Below are positions 17,301 through 25,850 of a stretch of DNA of 64,000 nt, one piece after another. Position 1 is the first letter of the stretch; each line of letters begins with the position of its first letter. A model generated the notes under the pieces. That model had not been told where the DNA came from. It saw nothing but the letters and a program-made list of their open reading frames with translations, and searched no databases. A program made the position numbers and the translations under genes. Origin of the DNA: Verrucomicrobiota bacterium (lineage in GTDB: Bacteria > Verrucomicrobiota > Verrucomicrobiia > Opitutales > Opitutaceae); assembly GCA_023399155.1 (NCBI GenBank), contig JAEWQP010000003.1, forward strand, positions 62,001-126,000. The letters are read 5' to 3'.

Positions 17301-17792
17301 ATGGCCAAAGTCGATGTCGATCTCGTCGCCGAAATCCTCAAGGACAACGAACTTGAGGAGGATCTTGTCATGAAGATCGTCCGGCAGCTCAACCGTGCTG
17401 CCGACAAACTCGCCGCCGAGGCCGAGGCCGACAAGGAGCCGACTCAGAAGAAGCAGTGGGTGATTCTGCTCTCCGACCCGCACGGTGATCTGCCGGAGGA
17501 GGACATGGTCGGCTGGATTGTCCAGATGCCCGAGAATGACAATCCCGGCACGGTGACCGAACGCCTGATCAAGGCGGCCCACCATTACAACACGACACGT
17601 CGCGGACGCAAACATCCGGCCAAGACGATCGCCGAGGCATGCGAGATCGTGGGCGGCAAGATCATGAAGGAGCACAAGATCGTGGTGAAAACCAAGCTGC
17701 CGGTTTCTGCGCTCAAGACCGACAACCTCGTTCCCACCGACGAAGGCTCGAAGATCTCGATGGATGATCTGCGCGGCGGCGGCCGGCGCTGA
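17301..17792 (+). CDS. conserved-looking hypothetical protein
   Basis: 163 residues starting MAKVDVDLVAEILKDNELEE. Residues 1-48 form charged helices (acidic, then KIVRQLNRAADKLAAEAEAD). Residues about 50-120 look like an alpha/beta domain (KKQWVILLSDPHGDLPEEDM, GWIVQMPENDNPGTVTERLI, then AAHHYNTTRRGRKHPAK). The end, DNLVPTDEGSKISMDDLRGG, is probably disordered. No signal peptide or TM helix: cytosolic. The pattern of V/L positions suggests a real folded protein, but I do not recognise it; the size and charge would fit a phage-derived or nucleic-acid-associated accessory protein, which is speculation. No Shine-Dalgarno sequence before the ATG. Confidence 0.75.
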   Translation: MAKVDVDLVAEILKDNELEEDLVMKIVRQLNRAADKLAAEAEADKEPTQKKQWVILLSDPHGDLPEEDMVGWIVQMPENDNPGTVTERLIKAAHHYNTTRRGRKHPAKTIAEACEIVGGKIMKEHKIVVKTKLPVSALKTDNLVPTDEGSKISMDDLRGGGRR

Positions 17793-17976
17793 GATTGGAT
17801 GGCAGGCGCGACCGAGATCGGTCCGCGGATCGTGGGAACGCCCTGAACGCGGGCCGGGCGGGCCCACTGTCCGCGCACGGGTTGTCCTTCTTGCCGCACG
17901 GATGACTCACGACGCGTCGTCGCCAATTTTGCGTGCGCGGCTTGCCGGGCTTTCCCAATCTCGCAGGTCTATACAT

Positions 17977-18960
17977 ATGAATTCACCCATTCACGTCACG
18001 GTCACCGGCGCCGCCGGCCAGATCGGTTACTCCCTTCTCTTCCGCATCGCCTCGGGCGCCGTCTTCGGCCCGAACCAGCCCGTGGTGCTCCGCCTCCTCG
18101 AAATCGCACCGGCGCTGCCCGCACTCGAGGGCGTGGTGATGGAGCTGCAGGATTGCGCGTTTCCGCTGCTCGCGGGTGTGGTGCCGACTGCCGACCTCGA
18201 CGAAGGCTTCCGCGGCACGAACTGGGCGCTGCTCGTCGGCTCGGTCCCGCGCAAGGCCGGCATGGAGCGCAAGGATCTGCTCGGCATCAACGGCAAGATC
18301 TTCGTCGGCCAGGGCAAGGCGATCGCCAAGAACGCCGCTCCCGATGTGCGCGTGCTCGTGGTCGGCAATCCCTGCAATACGAACTGCCTGATTGCGATGA
18401 ACAACGCGAAGGAAGTCCCGTCCGACCGCTGGTTCGCGATGACCCGCCTCGATGAGAACCGCGCCAAGACGCAGCTCGCGCTCAAGGCCGGCACGCACGC
18501 CTCGGAGGTCACGAACCTCGCGATCTGGGGCAACCACTCCTCGACGATGTATCCGGACTACTTCAACGCGAAGATCGGCGGCAAGCCCGCCACGTCCGTC
18601 ATCACCGACGAGGCCTGGTACAAGGACTCTTTCATCCCGACCGTGCAGCAGCGCGGCGCCGCCATCATCAAGGCCCGCGGCCTTTCCTCCGCCGCCTCGG
18701 CCGCGAATGCCGCCATCGATACGGTGAAGTCGATCATCACGCCGACCGCCCCGGGCGATTGCACGAGCGTCGCCATCTGCTCCGACGGCAGCTACGGCAT
18801 CGAGAAGGGCCTGATCTACTCGTACCCGATCCGCAGCGACGGCAAGAAGCTCTCGATCGTACAGGACGTTCCTCTCAACGAGTTCAGCCGGAGCAAGATC
18901 GTCGCCACCGAGAACGAGCTGAAGGAAGAGAAGTCGATGGTCGCCGAGCTCCTCGGCTGA
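17977..18960 (+). CDS. mdh: malate dehydrogenase
   Basis: 327 residues, the LDH-like/cytosolic-type malate dehydrogenase (the group with about 327 residues rather than the 312-residue E. coli type). Interconverts malate and oxaloacetate with NAD(H) in the TCA cycle. NAD-binding loop GAAGQIGYSLL (11-21); substrate and catalytic residues in TRLDENRAKTQLA (Asp159, Arg162) and catalytic His187 in IWGNHSSTMYP. The start ATG directly precedes the first beta strand NSPIHVTVTGA. A strong terminator follows. Oxaloacetate from this enzyme is also the substrate of the PPi-PEPCK encoded at 56.7-60.1 kb. Confidence 0.96.
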   Translation: MNSPIHVTVTGAAGQIGYSLLFRIASGAVFGPNQPVVLRLLEIAPALPALEGVVMELQDCAFPLLAGVVPTADLDEGFRGTNWALLVGSVPRKAGMERKDLLGINGKIFVGQGKAIAKNAAPDVRVLVVGNPCNTNCLIAMNNAKEVPSDRWFAMTRLDENRAKTQLALKAGTHASEVTNLAIWGNHSSTMYPDYFNAKIGGKPATSVITDEAWYKDSFIPTVQQRGAAIIKARGLSSAASAANAAIDTVKSIITPTAPGDCTSVAICSDGSYGIEKGLIYSYPIRSDGKKLSIVQDVPLNEFSRSKIVATENELKEEKSMVAELLG

Positions 18961-18994
18961 TCCTGCCGCGCCGTCTCACACGACGGCTTGCTCA

Positions 18995-19031
18995 CGACCC
19001 CGGCCGGTCATCGGCCGGGGTCGCTGCTTTT
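18995..19031 (+). terminator. intrinsic terminator of mdh
   Basis: A 12-bp perfect stem CGACCCCGGCCG/CGGCCGGGGTCG (18995-19006 and 19012-19023) with loop GTCAT is followed by CTGCTTTT, 34 bases after the mdh stop. Confidence 0.85.
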
Positions 19032-19328
19032 CCGAACCCGCGCTCCTCAGGGACGCGCCCTTGACGCCAGCCGCGTCCGACCCGTTCAGCTCGGGTATGC
19101 AGCCCTCAAGCACCGCGGCGCCGCGTCAGCATCCCGGCCTGCAAGGGTTTGCGCGCCGCCTCGCGTCTCCCGCCGCCGCCACGCCGGCGACACGACCACC
19201 GGCCGGGGAACCCAGAGAGCAGCCAACCGTTGGCCCGGTGGGTGCGATCATCGCACTGCACCGCCGTGTGCGCCGCGCAAGGTGTCGGACGTGATTGCGC
19301 CACCTCCATCGATTTCCTACAGCATTCC
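19032..19328. other. upstream region of the PhzF-like gene with a 15-bp palindrome
   Basis: About 300 bases without a supported gene. GTGCGAT-C-ATCGCAC at 19242-19256 is a perfect 7-1-7 palindrome 73 bases before the PhzF-like start and could be a repressor site; nothing else recognised here. A minus-strand 74-codon frame is Arg/Gly-rich and not called. Confidence 0.35.
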
Positions 19329-20111
19329 ATGCCTTCGATCCCCGTCTACGTCGTTGATGCGTTCACCCGCCGCCCCTTCAGCGGCAATCCCGCCGCCGTG
19401 TGCCCGCTCGAGGCGTGGCTGCCCGACGCGCAGATGCAGGCGATCGCCGCCGAGCACAACCTCGCGGAGACTGCGTTCGTGGTGAAGGAACCCGGCGGGT
19501 GGCGTATCCGCTGGTTCACGCCAGCCGTGGAGGTCGACCTGTGCGGACACGCCACGCTCGCCGCCGCGCATGTCCTCGCGCGGCACCGCGGCGTCGCCGC
19601 CGCGGAGTTCGTCTTCCAGTCGCGCTCCGGCGCGCTGCCTGTGCGCTTCCGCGGCGAGCACATCGTGCTCGATTTCCCCGCCCGGCCGCCTGCGCGCTGC
19701 GACGTGCCCGCGGCACTACGCGAAGGGCTCGGCGTCAACCCCCTCGAGGTGCAGCGCAGTCGCGATTTTCTCGTCGTGCTGGAAGACGAGGAGACCGTCC
19801 GTGCGATCGCACCGGACTTCGCGCGGCTGGCTGAGGTTGACTGCCTCGGGGTGATCGTCACCGCCCGGGGGCGCGAGGTGGATTTCGTGTCACGCTTCTT
19901 CGCCCCGCGCGCCGGCATCAATGAAGACCCGGTCACCGGCTCCTCGCACTGCACGCTCACGCCCTACTGGGCCGCGCGGCTCCGGAAAACCGAGCTCACC
20001 GCGCGCCAGCTCAGCCGCCGCGGCGGGGATCTCGTCTGCACGCTCGCCGGCGACCGCGTGCACATCGCCGGCGAAGCTGTGACCTACCTCACCGGTAGTG
20101 CGGTGGTTTGA
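19329..20111 (+). CDS. PhzF family isomerase/epimerase-like protein
   Basis: 260 residues, close to the usual 260-300. The family has a duplicated diaminopimelate-epimerase-like fold. Visible signatures: VVDAFTRRPFSGNPAAVC (8-25), HNLAETAFV with the conserved acidic residue Glu47, and RWFTPAVEVDLCGHATLAAA (61-80, Gly73-His74), followed near the C-terminus by INEDPVTGSSHCTLTPYWA. The catalytic Glu and the GHAT and DPVTGSAH-like loops are intact, so it should be active, but substrates in this family vary and most members are of unknown function. It is not accompanied by other phenazine genes, so a phenazine role is not indicated. Confidence 0.92.
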   Translation: MPSIPVYVVDAFTRRPFSGNPAAVCPLEAWLPDAQMQAIAAEHNLAETAFVVKEPGGWRIRWFTPAVEVDLCGHATLAAAHVLARHRGVAAAEFVFQSRSGALPVRFRGEHIVLDFPARPPARCDVPAALREGLGVNPLEVQRSRDFLVVLEDEETVRAIAPDFARLAEVDCLGVIVTARGREVDFVSRFFAPRAGINEDPVTGSSHCTLTPYWAARLRKTELTARQLSRRGGDLVCTLAGDRVHIAGEAVTYLTGSAVV

Positions 20112-20131
20112 CCGAAAAGCCTCGTCCGGCC

Positions 20132-20262
20132 CCGGACTCGTCTCCCGCTCCTGCACTTTCTCTTTCTCCTGCTCGTCGGCCGAACTGCCCGATGAGCGCG
20201 CGAAGAATGCAGACGAAGGAGAACGAGAAAGCGAACGAGCGAGCGGGAGAAAGAGTCGGAGC
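20132..20262. repeat. intergenic pyrimidine/purine hexamer-like inverted repeat
   Basis: A pyrimidine-rich arm (about 20144-20177, containing CTTTCTCTTTCTCCTGCTCG) is followed about 40 bases later by a purine-rich arm (about 20216-20262, containing AGGAGAACGAGAAAGCGAAC). Both are built of degenerate CTTTCT/GAGAAnG units and can pair imperfectly into one long hairpin. The same kind of element occurs at 55277-55370. Confidence 0.6.
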
Positions 20263-20338
20263 AAGACCGTGATGCATCGGGGTTGACGAACCCGGGCGTG
20301 CTGCGGGCATCCTGTATCCAGCTGTGCCGAAAAACTCC

Positions 20339-21031
20339 ATGACCGCTCCGCGCCGCAAGCTCCTCCTCTGGGATATCGACGGTACGCTCCTCTTCGGAGA
20401 CCGCGCCGGCGAACGTGCGCTTCTCGTTTCGCTCAGGCGCATGTTCGGTGTCGAGGGTTCGCTCGAAAGCGTCGAGATCGCCGGGCGCACCGATCGATTC
20501 ATCACAGAAAACCTCCTGCGCGCCCACGGCATCGATCCGACGCCCGAGGCCGTGCACCGTTTTCTCGAGGGCTATCTCGAAGCACTGCCGGAGGAAATGC
20601 CGCGGGGCCGAGCGTGTCTGCTGCCCGGTATCGTCTCCATCCTCGAGACCGTCGCAGCCCGCGAGGATCTCGCCCAAGGATTGCTCACCGGAAACCTCGA
20701 GCGCGGCGCGCGCCTCAAGTTGGAACCCTTCGGCGTGTGGCACTACTTTCCATTCGGCGCCTACGCCGATGACAGCATCTCGCGCAACGACCTCGGTCCG
20801 CATGCCCTGCGCCGGGCAAGCGCGCACCACGCGGCGGAGTTCACGCCCCGACGCACCTTCATCGTCGGCGATACGCCTCACGATATCGATTGCGCCCGCG
20901 CCATCGGGGCTCGCGCCATCGCGGTCGCCACGGGCCGGTTCAGCGTTGAGCAACTCGCGGCACACGGGGCCGACCTGACCCTGCCGGACCTGGGCGATCC
21001 CGGCGCATTCTTCGCCTTCATCGACGCATGA
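20339..21031 (+). CDS. HAD-superfamily hydrolase (phosphoglycolate-phosphatase-like)
   Basis: 230 residues. HAD motif I LLWDIDGTLL (9-18; nucleophile Asp12, acid/base Asp14), a helical C1 cap at about 22-100, motif II Thr in LAQGLLTGNLERGA, motif III Lys area, and motif IV in RTFIVGDTPHDIDCARAIGARAIAV with GDTPHD. This is the subclass I, PGP/beta-phosphoglucomutase-like group that dephosphorylates small phosphorylated metabolites; the substrate is not predictable. A GTG five codons earlier is possible; the ATG is closer to motif I and preferred. Ends just before a probable terminator hairpin. Confidence 0.88.
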   Translation: MTAPRRKLLLWDIDGTLLFGDRAGERALLVSLRRMFGVEGSLESVEIAGRTDRFITENLLRAHGIDPTPEAVHRFLEGYLEALPEEMPRGRACLLPGIVSILETVAAREDLAQGLLTGNLERGARLKLEPFGVWHYFPFGAYADDSISRNDLGPHALRRASAHHAAEFTPRRTFIVGDTPHDIDCARAIGARAIAVATGRFSVEQLAAHGADLTLPDLGDPGAFFAFIDA

Positions 21032-21037
21032 TCGCGC

Positions 21038-21060
21038 TCGCCGGCCGCTTGGCCCGGCGA
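21038..21060 (+). terminator. possible terminator after the HAD gene
   Basis: Stem TCGCCGG/CCGGCGA plus two further C-G pairs around a one-base bulge, loop GCTT, six bases after the HAD stop. The following bases (CGCACTTTCGC) contain only a short T-run. Confidence 0.42.
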
Positions 21061-21228
21061 CGCACTTTCGCACAACGAACGTCTCCGACCTTTGTTCTCC
21101 TTGTTGCCTTGTGCGCAATCCGTGCGCCGGATTTGGGTTGAAACGCCTCGGACGCGGACAAGTCCACAGTTTACATCCGCGGCGGCGGGACCAACGCTCT
21201 GTCCCCTTTCGATTCACGACATCCCGAC

Positions 21229-21675
21229 ATGAGCGCGAAACCGACCATCGCCATCGCTTCCGACCACGCCGGCTATCGCTACAAGCAGGCCATTCTCGCC
21301 CACCTGCAGAAGCAGGGCTACACGGTGAAGGATTTTGGCGCGTACAGCGCCGAGTCCTCCGATTACCCGGACTGGATTCGGCCGGCGGCCGAGGCCGTGG
21401 CGCGGGGCGAATTCACCTTCGGCATCGTGCTCGGAGGTTCCGGCAACGGTGAACAGATCGTCGCCAACAAGGTGCGCGGCATCCGCTGCCCGCTGGTGTT
21501 CTCCAAGGACACCGCCACCTGGGGCCGCTCCCACAACAACGCCAACTGCATGGCGATCGGCGAGCGCACGGTGCCGCTGGAACTCGCCCTGGAACTGGTC
21601 GACACCTTCCTCGCCACACCCTTCGAGGGCGGCCGCCATGAGCGCCGCGTCAACCTGATCGAGCCCGCCTCCTAG
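21229..21675 (+). CDS. rpiB: ribose-5-phosphate isomerase B (RpiB/LacAB family)
   Basis: 148 residues. Interconverts ribose 5-phosphate and ribulose 5-phosphate in the pentose phosphate pathway. Motifs: IAIASDHAGYRYK (7-19), GAYSAESSDYPDW (37-49), GIVLGGSGNGEQIVANKVRG (65-84) and GRSHNNANCMAIGER (99-113) with His102. The E. coli enzyme uses Cys65 as the base at the loop that here reads GGSGNGEQ; this protein has Glu75 instead, as in the Mycobacterium tuberculosis-type RpiB, where Glu75 is the catalytic base. So it belongs to the glutamate-using branch and should be active. Nothing odd in context. Confidence 0.93.
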   Translation: MSAKPTIAIASDHAGYRYKQAILAHLQKQGYTVKDFGAYSAESSDYPDWIRPAAEAVARGEFTFGIVLGGSGNGEQIVANKVRGIRCPLVFSKDTATWGRSHNNANCMAIGERTVPLELALELVDTFLATPFEGGRHERRVNLIEPAS

Positions 21676-21810
21676 GCCCGCGACCGACGCGGAATCCCCG
21701 CGCACGGCGATCTTTTCGGACCCGCCGATGCCGGGCGCGGCCGTGCAGTAGGCCCGAGCCACCTGCACTCGGCGGTTGAAAACCGGGCGAGCCCGCCAAC
21801 GTTTGCGGCC

Positions 21811-22779
21811 ATGACGATGGACTACCGCCGCCTCGGCAAATCCGGCCTGAAGGTCAGCGCGCTTTCGTTCGGCTCCTGGGTGACGTTCGGCAGTCAGGTC
21901 GACGACTCGGTCGCGCGCGAGTGCATGATCACCGCCTACGACGCGGGCGTGAACTTCTTCGACAATGCCGAGGGCTACGCCGGCGGAAAGTCCGAGACGG
22001 TCATGGGGGCAATCATCCACAAGCTCGGCTGGGCCCGCAGCAGTTACGTGATCTCGAGCAAGGTATTCTGGGGCGGTGACAAGCCGAACCAGGTCGGGCT
22101 CTCGCGCAAGCATGTGACCGAGGCCTGCCATGCCGCGCTCAAGCGGCTGCAGGTTGACTATCTCGACCTGTACTTCTGTCACCGGCCCGATCCGGATACG
22201 CCGATCGAGGAAACCGTGCGGGCGATGCACACGCTGGTGGAACAGGGCAAGGTGCTCTACTGGGGCACCTCCGAGTGGAGCGCCGATCAGATTCGCGCGG
22301 CCCATGCCGTGGCCCGCGAATGGCGCCTGACACCGCCGACGATGGAGCAGCCGCAGTACAACCTGCTTCACCGCGACCGCGTGGAGCGCGAGTATGCGCC
22401 GCTCTACGACGAGCTTGGTCTCGGCACCACGATCTGGTCGCCCCTCGCCTCCGGGCTGCTTACTGGCAAGTACAACAACGGCATTCCCGCCGAGAGCCGC
22501 GCCAACACGCCGGGTCTCGGCTGGCTCAAGGAGATGTTTGAACAGGCGGCCACCGACGGCCGTCTGGACAAGGTGCGTCGGCTCGCGTCGCTCGCCGCGG
22601 AACTCGGCCTGACACTCCCCGAGCTCGCGATCGCCTGGTGCCTGAAGAACCCGAATGTCAGCACGGTGATCCTCGGCGCCTCGCGCGTCTCCCAGCTGCG
22701 GGAAAACCTCCGCGCCCTCGCCGCGTTGCCCAAGCTCACCTCCGATGTCGTCGACCGCATCGAGGCCGCCGTGAGCTGA
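21811..22779 (+). CDS. aldo/keto reductase (Kv-beta/YghZ-like)
   Basis: 322 residues forming an (alpha/beta)8 barrel that binds NADPH. The N-terminus MDYRRLGKSGLKVSALSFGS is the family signature. Catalytic tetrad: Asp51 and Tyr56 (FFDNAEGYAGGKSE), Lys84 (VISSKVFWGG) and His124 (LYFCHRPDPDTPIEE). Cofactor-binding WSPLASGLLTGKYNNG and VILGASRVSQLRENL lie in the C-terminal half. The pattern Y-A-x-G-x-S-E and a C-terminal arginine/serine pocket place it nearest the potassium-channel beta-subunit-like group, which reduces aldehydes such as methylglyoxal; the substrate here is not known. Confidence 0.93.
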   Translation: MTMDYRRLGKSGLKVSALSFGSWVTFGSQVDDSVARECMITAYDAGVNFFDNAEGYAGGKSETVMGAIIHKLGWARSSYVISSKVFWGGDKPNQVGLSRKHVTEACHAALKRLQVDYLDLYFCHRPDPDTPIEETVRAMHTLVEQGKVLYWGTSEWSADQIRAAHAVAREWRLTPPTMEQPQYNLLHRDRVEREYAPLYDELGLGTTIWSPLASGLLTGKYNNGIPAESRANTPGLGWLKEMFEQAATDGRLDKVRRLASLAAELGLTLPELAIAWCLKNPNVSTVILGASRVSQLRENLRALAALPKLTSDVVDRIEAAVS

Positions 22780-22921
22780 GACCCGCGATCGGAAGATCGG
22801 TCCGGAACCGAAGTTTCACCGCCCGGCCTCGTCACCAGCGCCCCTTTCGAAGCTCCCCAGATCTCCATCTTCAACCTCCAGTCGAGCTACGACCTCTGAA
22901 ATCCAACCTCCGCCCCGCCCC

Positions 22922-23608
22922 ATGCGCCTCACCTACCTTGCCCATTCGTGCGTCCAGATCGAGGCGGCCGGCCACACGCTGCTGATCGATCCCTACCTCA
23001 CCGGCAACCCGCTCGCGCCAGTGAAGGCCGCCGACGTGCATCCGGATTTCATCCTGATCACGCATGGCCATGACGACCATGTCGGCGATGCCGGCGACAT
23101 CGCGCGGCGCACGCGCGCACGCATCATCGCGAACTACGAGATCGCCTGCTACTTCGCCGAGCAGGGGCTGGAGACGCACGGGATGTATCACGGCGGCGGA
23201 TTCAATTTTCCGTTCGGCCGCGCGAAGATGGTGCTGGCCCACCACGGCTCGGGATTTCCCGGCCCGGATCGTCGCCTCATCTACATGGGTTCGCCCGCGG
23301 GATTCGTGCTCACGCTCGAGGGCCGGAACATCTACCATGCCGGCGACACCTGCGTGTTCCTCGAGATGGAGATGATCGGCCGCATGCATCCCATCGACGT
23401 CGCCTTCCTCCCGATCGGCGACAACTTCACCATGGGCATCGACGAGGCGATCGAGGCGATACGGCTGCTGCGTCCGAAGAAGGTCGTGCCGATCCACTTC
23501 AACACGTGGGACTTGATCCGGGTCGACGCCGAAGAGTTCGCCGCCAAGGCGCGCGCCGCCGGCACGGAACCCGTGGTGCTCAAGCCCGGCGGCACGCTCG
23601 AGGTGTAA
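22922..23608 (+). CDS. UPF0173 metal-dependent hydrolase (metallo-beta-lactamase fold)
   Basis: 228 residues, the usual length of the UPF0173/YtkL group. N-terminal MRLTYLAHSCVQI and LIDPYLTGNPLAP are followed by the metal motif ITHGHDDHVGD (46-56, His48, His50, Asp52, His53). Other ligands: NIYHAGDTCVFLEM (about 137-150, HAGD) and VPIHFNTWDLI (about 189-199). All metal ligands appear present, so a dinuclear zinc hydrolase is likely. Substrate unknown. It lies 142 bases after the aldo/keto reductase, with a C-rich leader between them, and is followed by a cluster of short repeat elements. Confidence 0.92.
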   Translation: MRLTYLAHSCVQIEAAGHTLLIDPYLTGNPLAPVKAADVHPDFILITHGHDDHVGDAGDIARRTRARIIANYEIACYFAEQGLETHGMYHGGGFNFPFGRAKMVLAHHGSGFPGPDRRLIYMGSPAGFVLTLEGRNIYHAGDTCVFLEMEMIGRMHPIDVAFLPIGDNFTMGIDEAIEAIRLLRPKKVVPIHFNTWDLIRVDAEEFAAKARAAGTEPVVLKPGGTLEV

Positions 23609-23610
23609 TC

Positions 23611-23684
23611 GACAGGTAGGGCGAGGCCTCTGGCCGAGCCGCAACCGTGCGCCCATCGTTCGCGCGGCTCGGCCAGAACCTGTC
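23611..23684. repeat. GGTAGGGCG-type repeat element 1
   Basis: Outer arms GACAGGT (23611-23617) and ACCTGTC (23678-23684) enclose a 14-bp perfect stem TCTGGCCGAGCCGC/GCGGCTCGGCCAGA (23629-23642 and 23664-23677). Its left end GGTAGGGCGAGGCCTC resembles that of the second element at 23712. It may also act as terminator of the preceding gene, but no T-run follows. Confidence 0.65.
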
Positions 23685-23711
23685 ATGCACTTTGCTGCGC
23701 GGTGTCTCCTT

Positions 23712-23791
23712 GGTAGGGCGGGGTCTCCGAACCCGCCGCGAATGCGAATCGGCCTTCTCGGCGCGCTCGGTTCCAGAGGCCCCATCCTACC
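23712..23791. repeat. GGTAGGGCG-type repeat element 2
   Basis: Begins GGTAGGGCGGGGTCTCC and ends AGAGGCCCCATCCTACC, imperfect inverted ends 17 bases long. The left end matches that of element 1 at most positions, so the two are copies of one MITE- or REP-like intergenic family. Confidence 0.6.
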
Positions 23792-23858
23792 CGCGCGGCG
23801 CTGAATCACCCGCAGCCTTGACGCCGACCGCCTGCGTTTGGTTCCTTCGCCGGCTTCG

Positions 23859-25748
23859 ATGCTGACGATTGCCGACGTTTCCAAATCCTACGGGCCGCGC
23901 ACCCTCTTCTCCGAGGTGTCGCTGTTCGTCGCGCGGACCGACCGCTTCGGCCTGGTCGGCGCCAACGGCGTCGGCAAGTCCACGCTCTTCAATCTCATCC
24001 TCGGCGAGGAGACACCCGACGAGGGCACGATCACGTGGGAGCGCGGAGCCGACTTCGGCTTCCTCCCGCAGGAGAGCGCCCCGGTGGGGAACGAGACCGT
24101 GCTCGAGATCGCCACGAGCGGGAAGAAACTCGCGCCCACCGGCGATGACGACCACGACTTCGACCACATCGACTGGACGCTCGAGCCGCGGGCCAAGCAG
24201 ATCCTGGCCGGCCTCGGATTCCGCGAGGGCGACCACGACAAGCCGGCGAAGACCTTCTCCGGCGGCTGGGTGATGCGCGCGCATCTCGCGCGACTGCTCG
24301 TGAGCGAGCCCGCGCTGCTCCTGCTCGACGAGCCGACGAACCATCTCGATCTCGAGGCGCTGCTCTGGTTTCAGGACTATCTCAGCCGCTACCCCGGCGG
24401 CCTGGTCGTGATCTCGCACGATCGCGCCTTCCTCAATTCGCTGTGCAACGGCATCCTCGAGCTGCGCGGCGGCGAGTTGCACCGCTACACCGGCAACTAC
24501 GACGATTACCTGCGCGAGAAGGACGCCCGCCACGAACAACAACTCGCGCGCTACAAGAACCAGCAACGCGAGATCGCGCACCTGCAGCGCTTCGTCGACC
24601 GCTTCGGCGCCAAGGCGTCGCTCGCCTCCCGCGCGAAGTCGAAGGAGAAGCAGATCGAGCGGTTGATGGACGAGGCCATCGAGGCGCCGGTCGAGGACCT
24701 CAAGCGCGTCAACTTCCGTTTCCCGCAGCCGCCGCGGTCGGGACTGAAGGTCGTCACGCTCGAGCACGTGCAGCAGGCCTACGGCGACCACGTGGTCTAT
24801 CGCGACCTCAACTTCCAGACCGAACGCGGGCAGCGCATCGTGCTCGTCGGGCCCAATGGCGCGGGAAAGTCCACCCTCCTGAAGATCCTGGCCGACGTCG
24901 TGCCCATCCAGGGCGGCACGCGCACGCTGGGGAGCAACGTGGTCGCCGGCTATTTCGCGCAAAATCGCACCGAGAATCTGAATACAAAGGCCACGGTGCT
25001 CGACAACGTGATGGACCTGCGCACGCAGGCCAACGGGCTGACCGAGCAGCAGGCGCGCACGATCCTGGGCGCGTTCCTCTTCCGCAAGGACGATGTGTTC
25101 AAGCCCGTGTCCGTCCTGTCCGGCGGTGAGAAATCCCGCCTCGCGCTCGCGCGCCTGCTCGTGGATCCGCCCAATCTGCTCCTGATGGACGAGCCGACGA
25201 CGCACCTGGACATCGCGTCGATCGATGCACTCCTGCACGCGCTCCAGCAGTATGAGGGCACGCTGATCTTCATCAGCCACGACGTGTATTTCATCCGCCA
25301 GCTCGCGAAGACGGTCCTGCACGTGCACTCCGGCCGGCTCACGCCCTACGCCGGCGACTACGACTACTATCTCGAGAAATCGAAGGCGACGAACGCGCGC
25401 GCGGCGCTCACCGCCGCATTCACCGATGCGCGACCGGAGCAGGCCGCCGTCACGCGGGAGGCGCCTGCCGCTGTCGCCGCGGCTCCGTCGGCCACGTCGA
25501 AGCCCAAGCTGACGACAAACCAGCTCAACCGGCTGCGCACCGACGTGGGCAAACTCGAGGAGGAAGTCTCCCGCCTCGAAGCACGGCAGGCGGAAATCGT
25601 CGCCGCGCTGGAGGCGCCCGAGACCTACGCAGACACCGGCAAGGCGCTTCACCTCAATCGCGAGCTGTCCGCGGTGGTCGGCGAACTCCAGGCCGCGACA
25701 TCGGCCTGGGAGGAAGCCGCCTCCAGACTCGAGCAGGCGCAGGGGTGA
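23859..25748 (+). CDS. ABC-F family ATP-binding protein (Uup/YheS-like)
   Basis: 629 residues with two ABC ATPase domains and no membrane domain, the mark of the ABC-F translation-factor group. Domain 1: Walker A GANGVGKST (34-42), signature FSGGW and Walker B LLLLDEPTNHLDLEALLWFQ. A charged linker of about 70 residues (REKDARHEQQLARYKNQQRE) matches the ribosome-contacting P-site tRNA-interaction motif region. Domain 2: Walker A GPNGAGKST (about 331-339), signature LSGGEKSRLALARLL and LLMDEPTTHLDI. The C-terminus (about 545-629) is a coiled-coil hairpin like that of Uup. The start is the ATG before LTIADVSKSYG; an upstream TTG would add only seven residues. Likely helps stalled ribosomes; antibiotic resistance is not indicated. 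Confidence 0.93.
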   Translation: MLTIADVSKSYGPRTLFSEVSLFVARTDRFGLVGANGVGKSTLFNLILGEETPDEGTITWERGADFGFLPQESAPVGNETVLEIATSGKKLAPTGDDDHDFDHIDWTLEPRAKQILAGLGFREGDHDKPAKTFSGGWVMRAHLARLLVSEPALLLLDEPTNHLDLEALLWFQDYLSRYPGGLVVISHDRAFLNSLCNGILELRGGELHRYTGNYDDYLREKDARHEQQLARYKNQQREIAHLQRFVDRFGAKASLASRAKSKEKQIERLMDEAIEAPVEDLKRVNFRFPQPPRSGLKVVTLEHVQQAYGDHVVYRDLNFQTERGQRIVLVGPNGAGKSTLLKILADVVPIQGGTRTLGSNVVAGYFAQNRTENLNTKATVLDNVMDLRTQANGLTEQQARTILGAFLFRKDDVFKPVSVLSGGEKSRLALARLLVDPPNLLLMDEPTTHLDIASIDALLHALQQYEGTLIFISHDVYFIRQLAKTVLHVHSGRLTPYAGDYDYYLEKSKATNARAALTAAFTDARPEQAAVTREAPAAVAAAPSATSKPKLTTNQLNRLRTDVGKLEEEVSRLEARQAEIVAALEAPETYADTGKALHLNRELSAVVGELQAATSAWEEAASRLEQAQG

Positions 25749-25850
25749 TGCGCCAGGCCGGGTAGCCCTTCACCTTCGCTCCGCAAGCGATGGCGGACAC
25801 CGCGTCCTTGCCTTGCAGGGCGAGGGCGTTCGACTTCCGTGAGCCCTGCC

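Noticed and set aside
19329..20111. Phenazine biosynthesis role for the PhzF-like gene
   Set aside because: No other phz genes are nearby; PhzF-like proteins are widespread with varied or unknown substrates.
23859..25748. ABC-F protein as an antibiotic-resistance determinant
   Set aside because: Architecture matches housekeeping Uup/YheS types; no resistance-specific feature can be seen.
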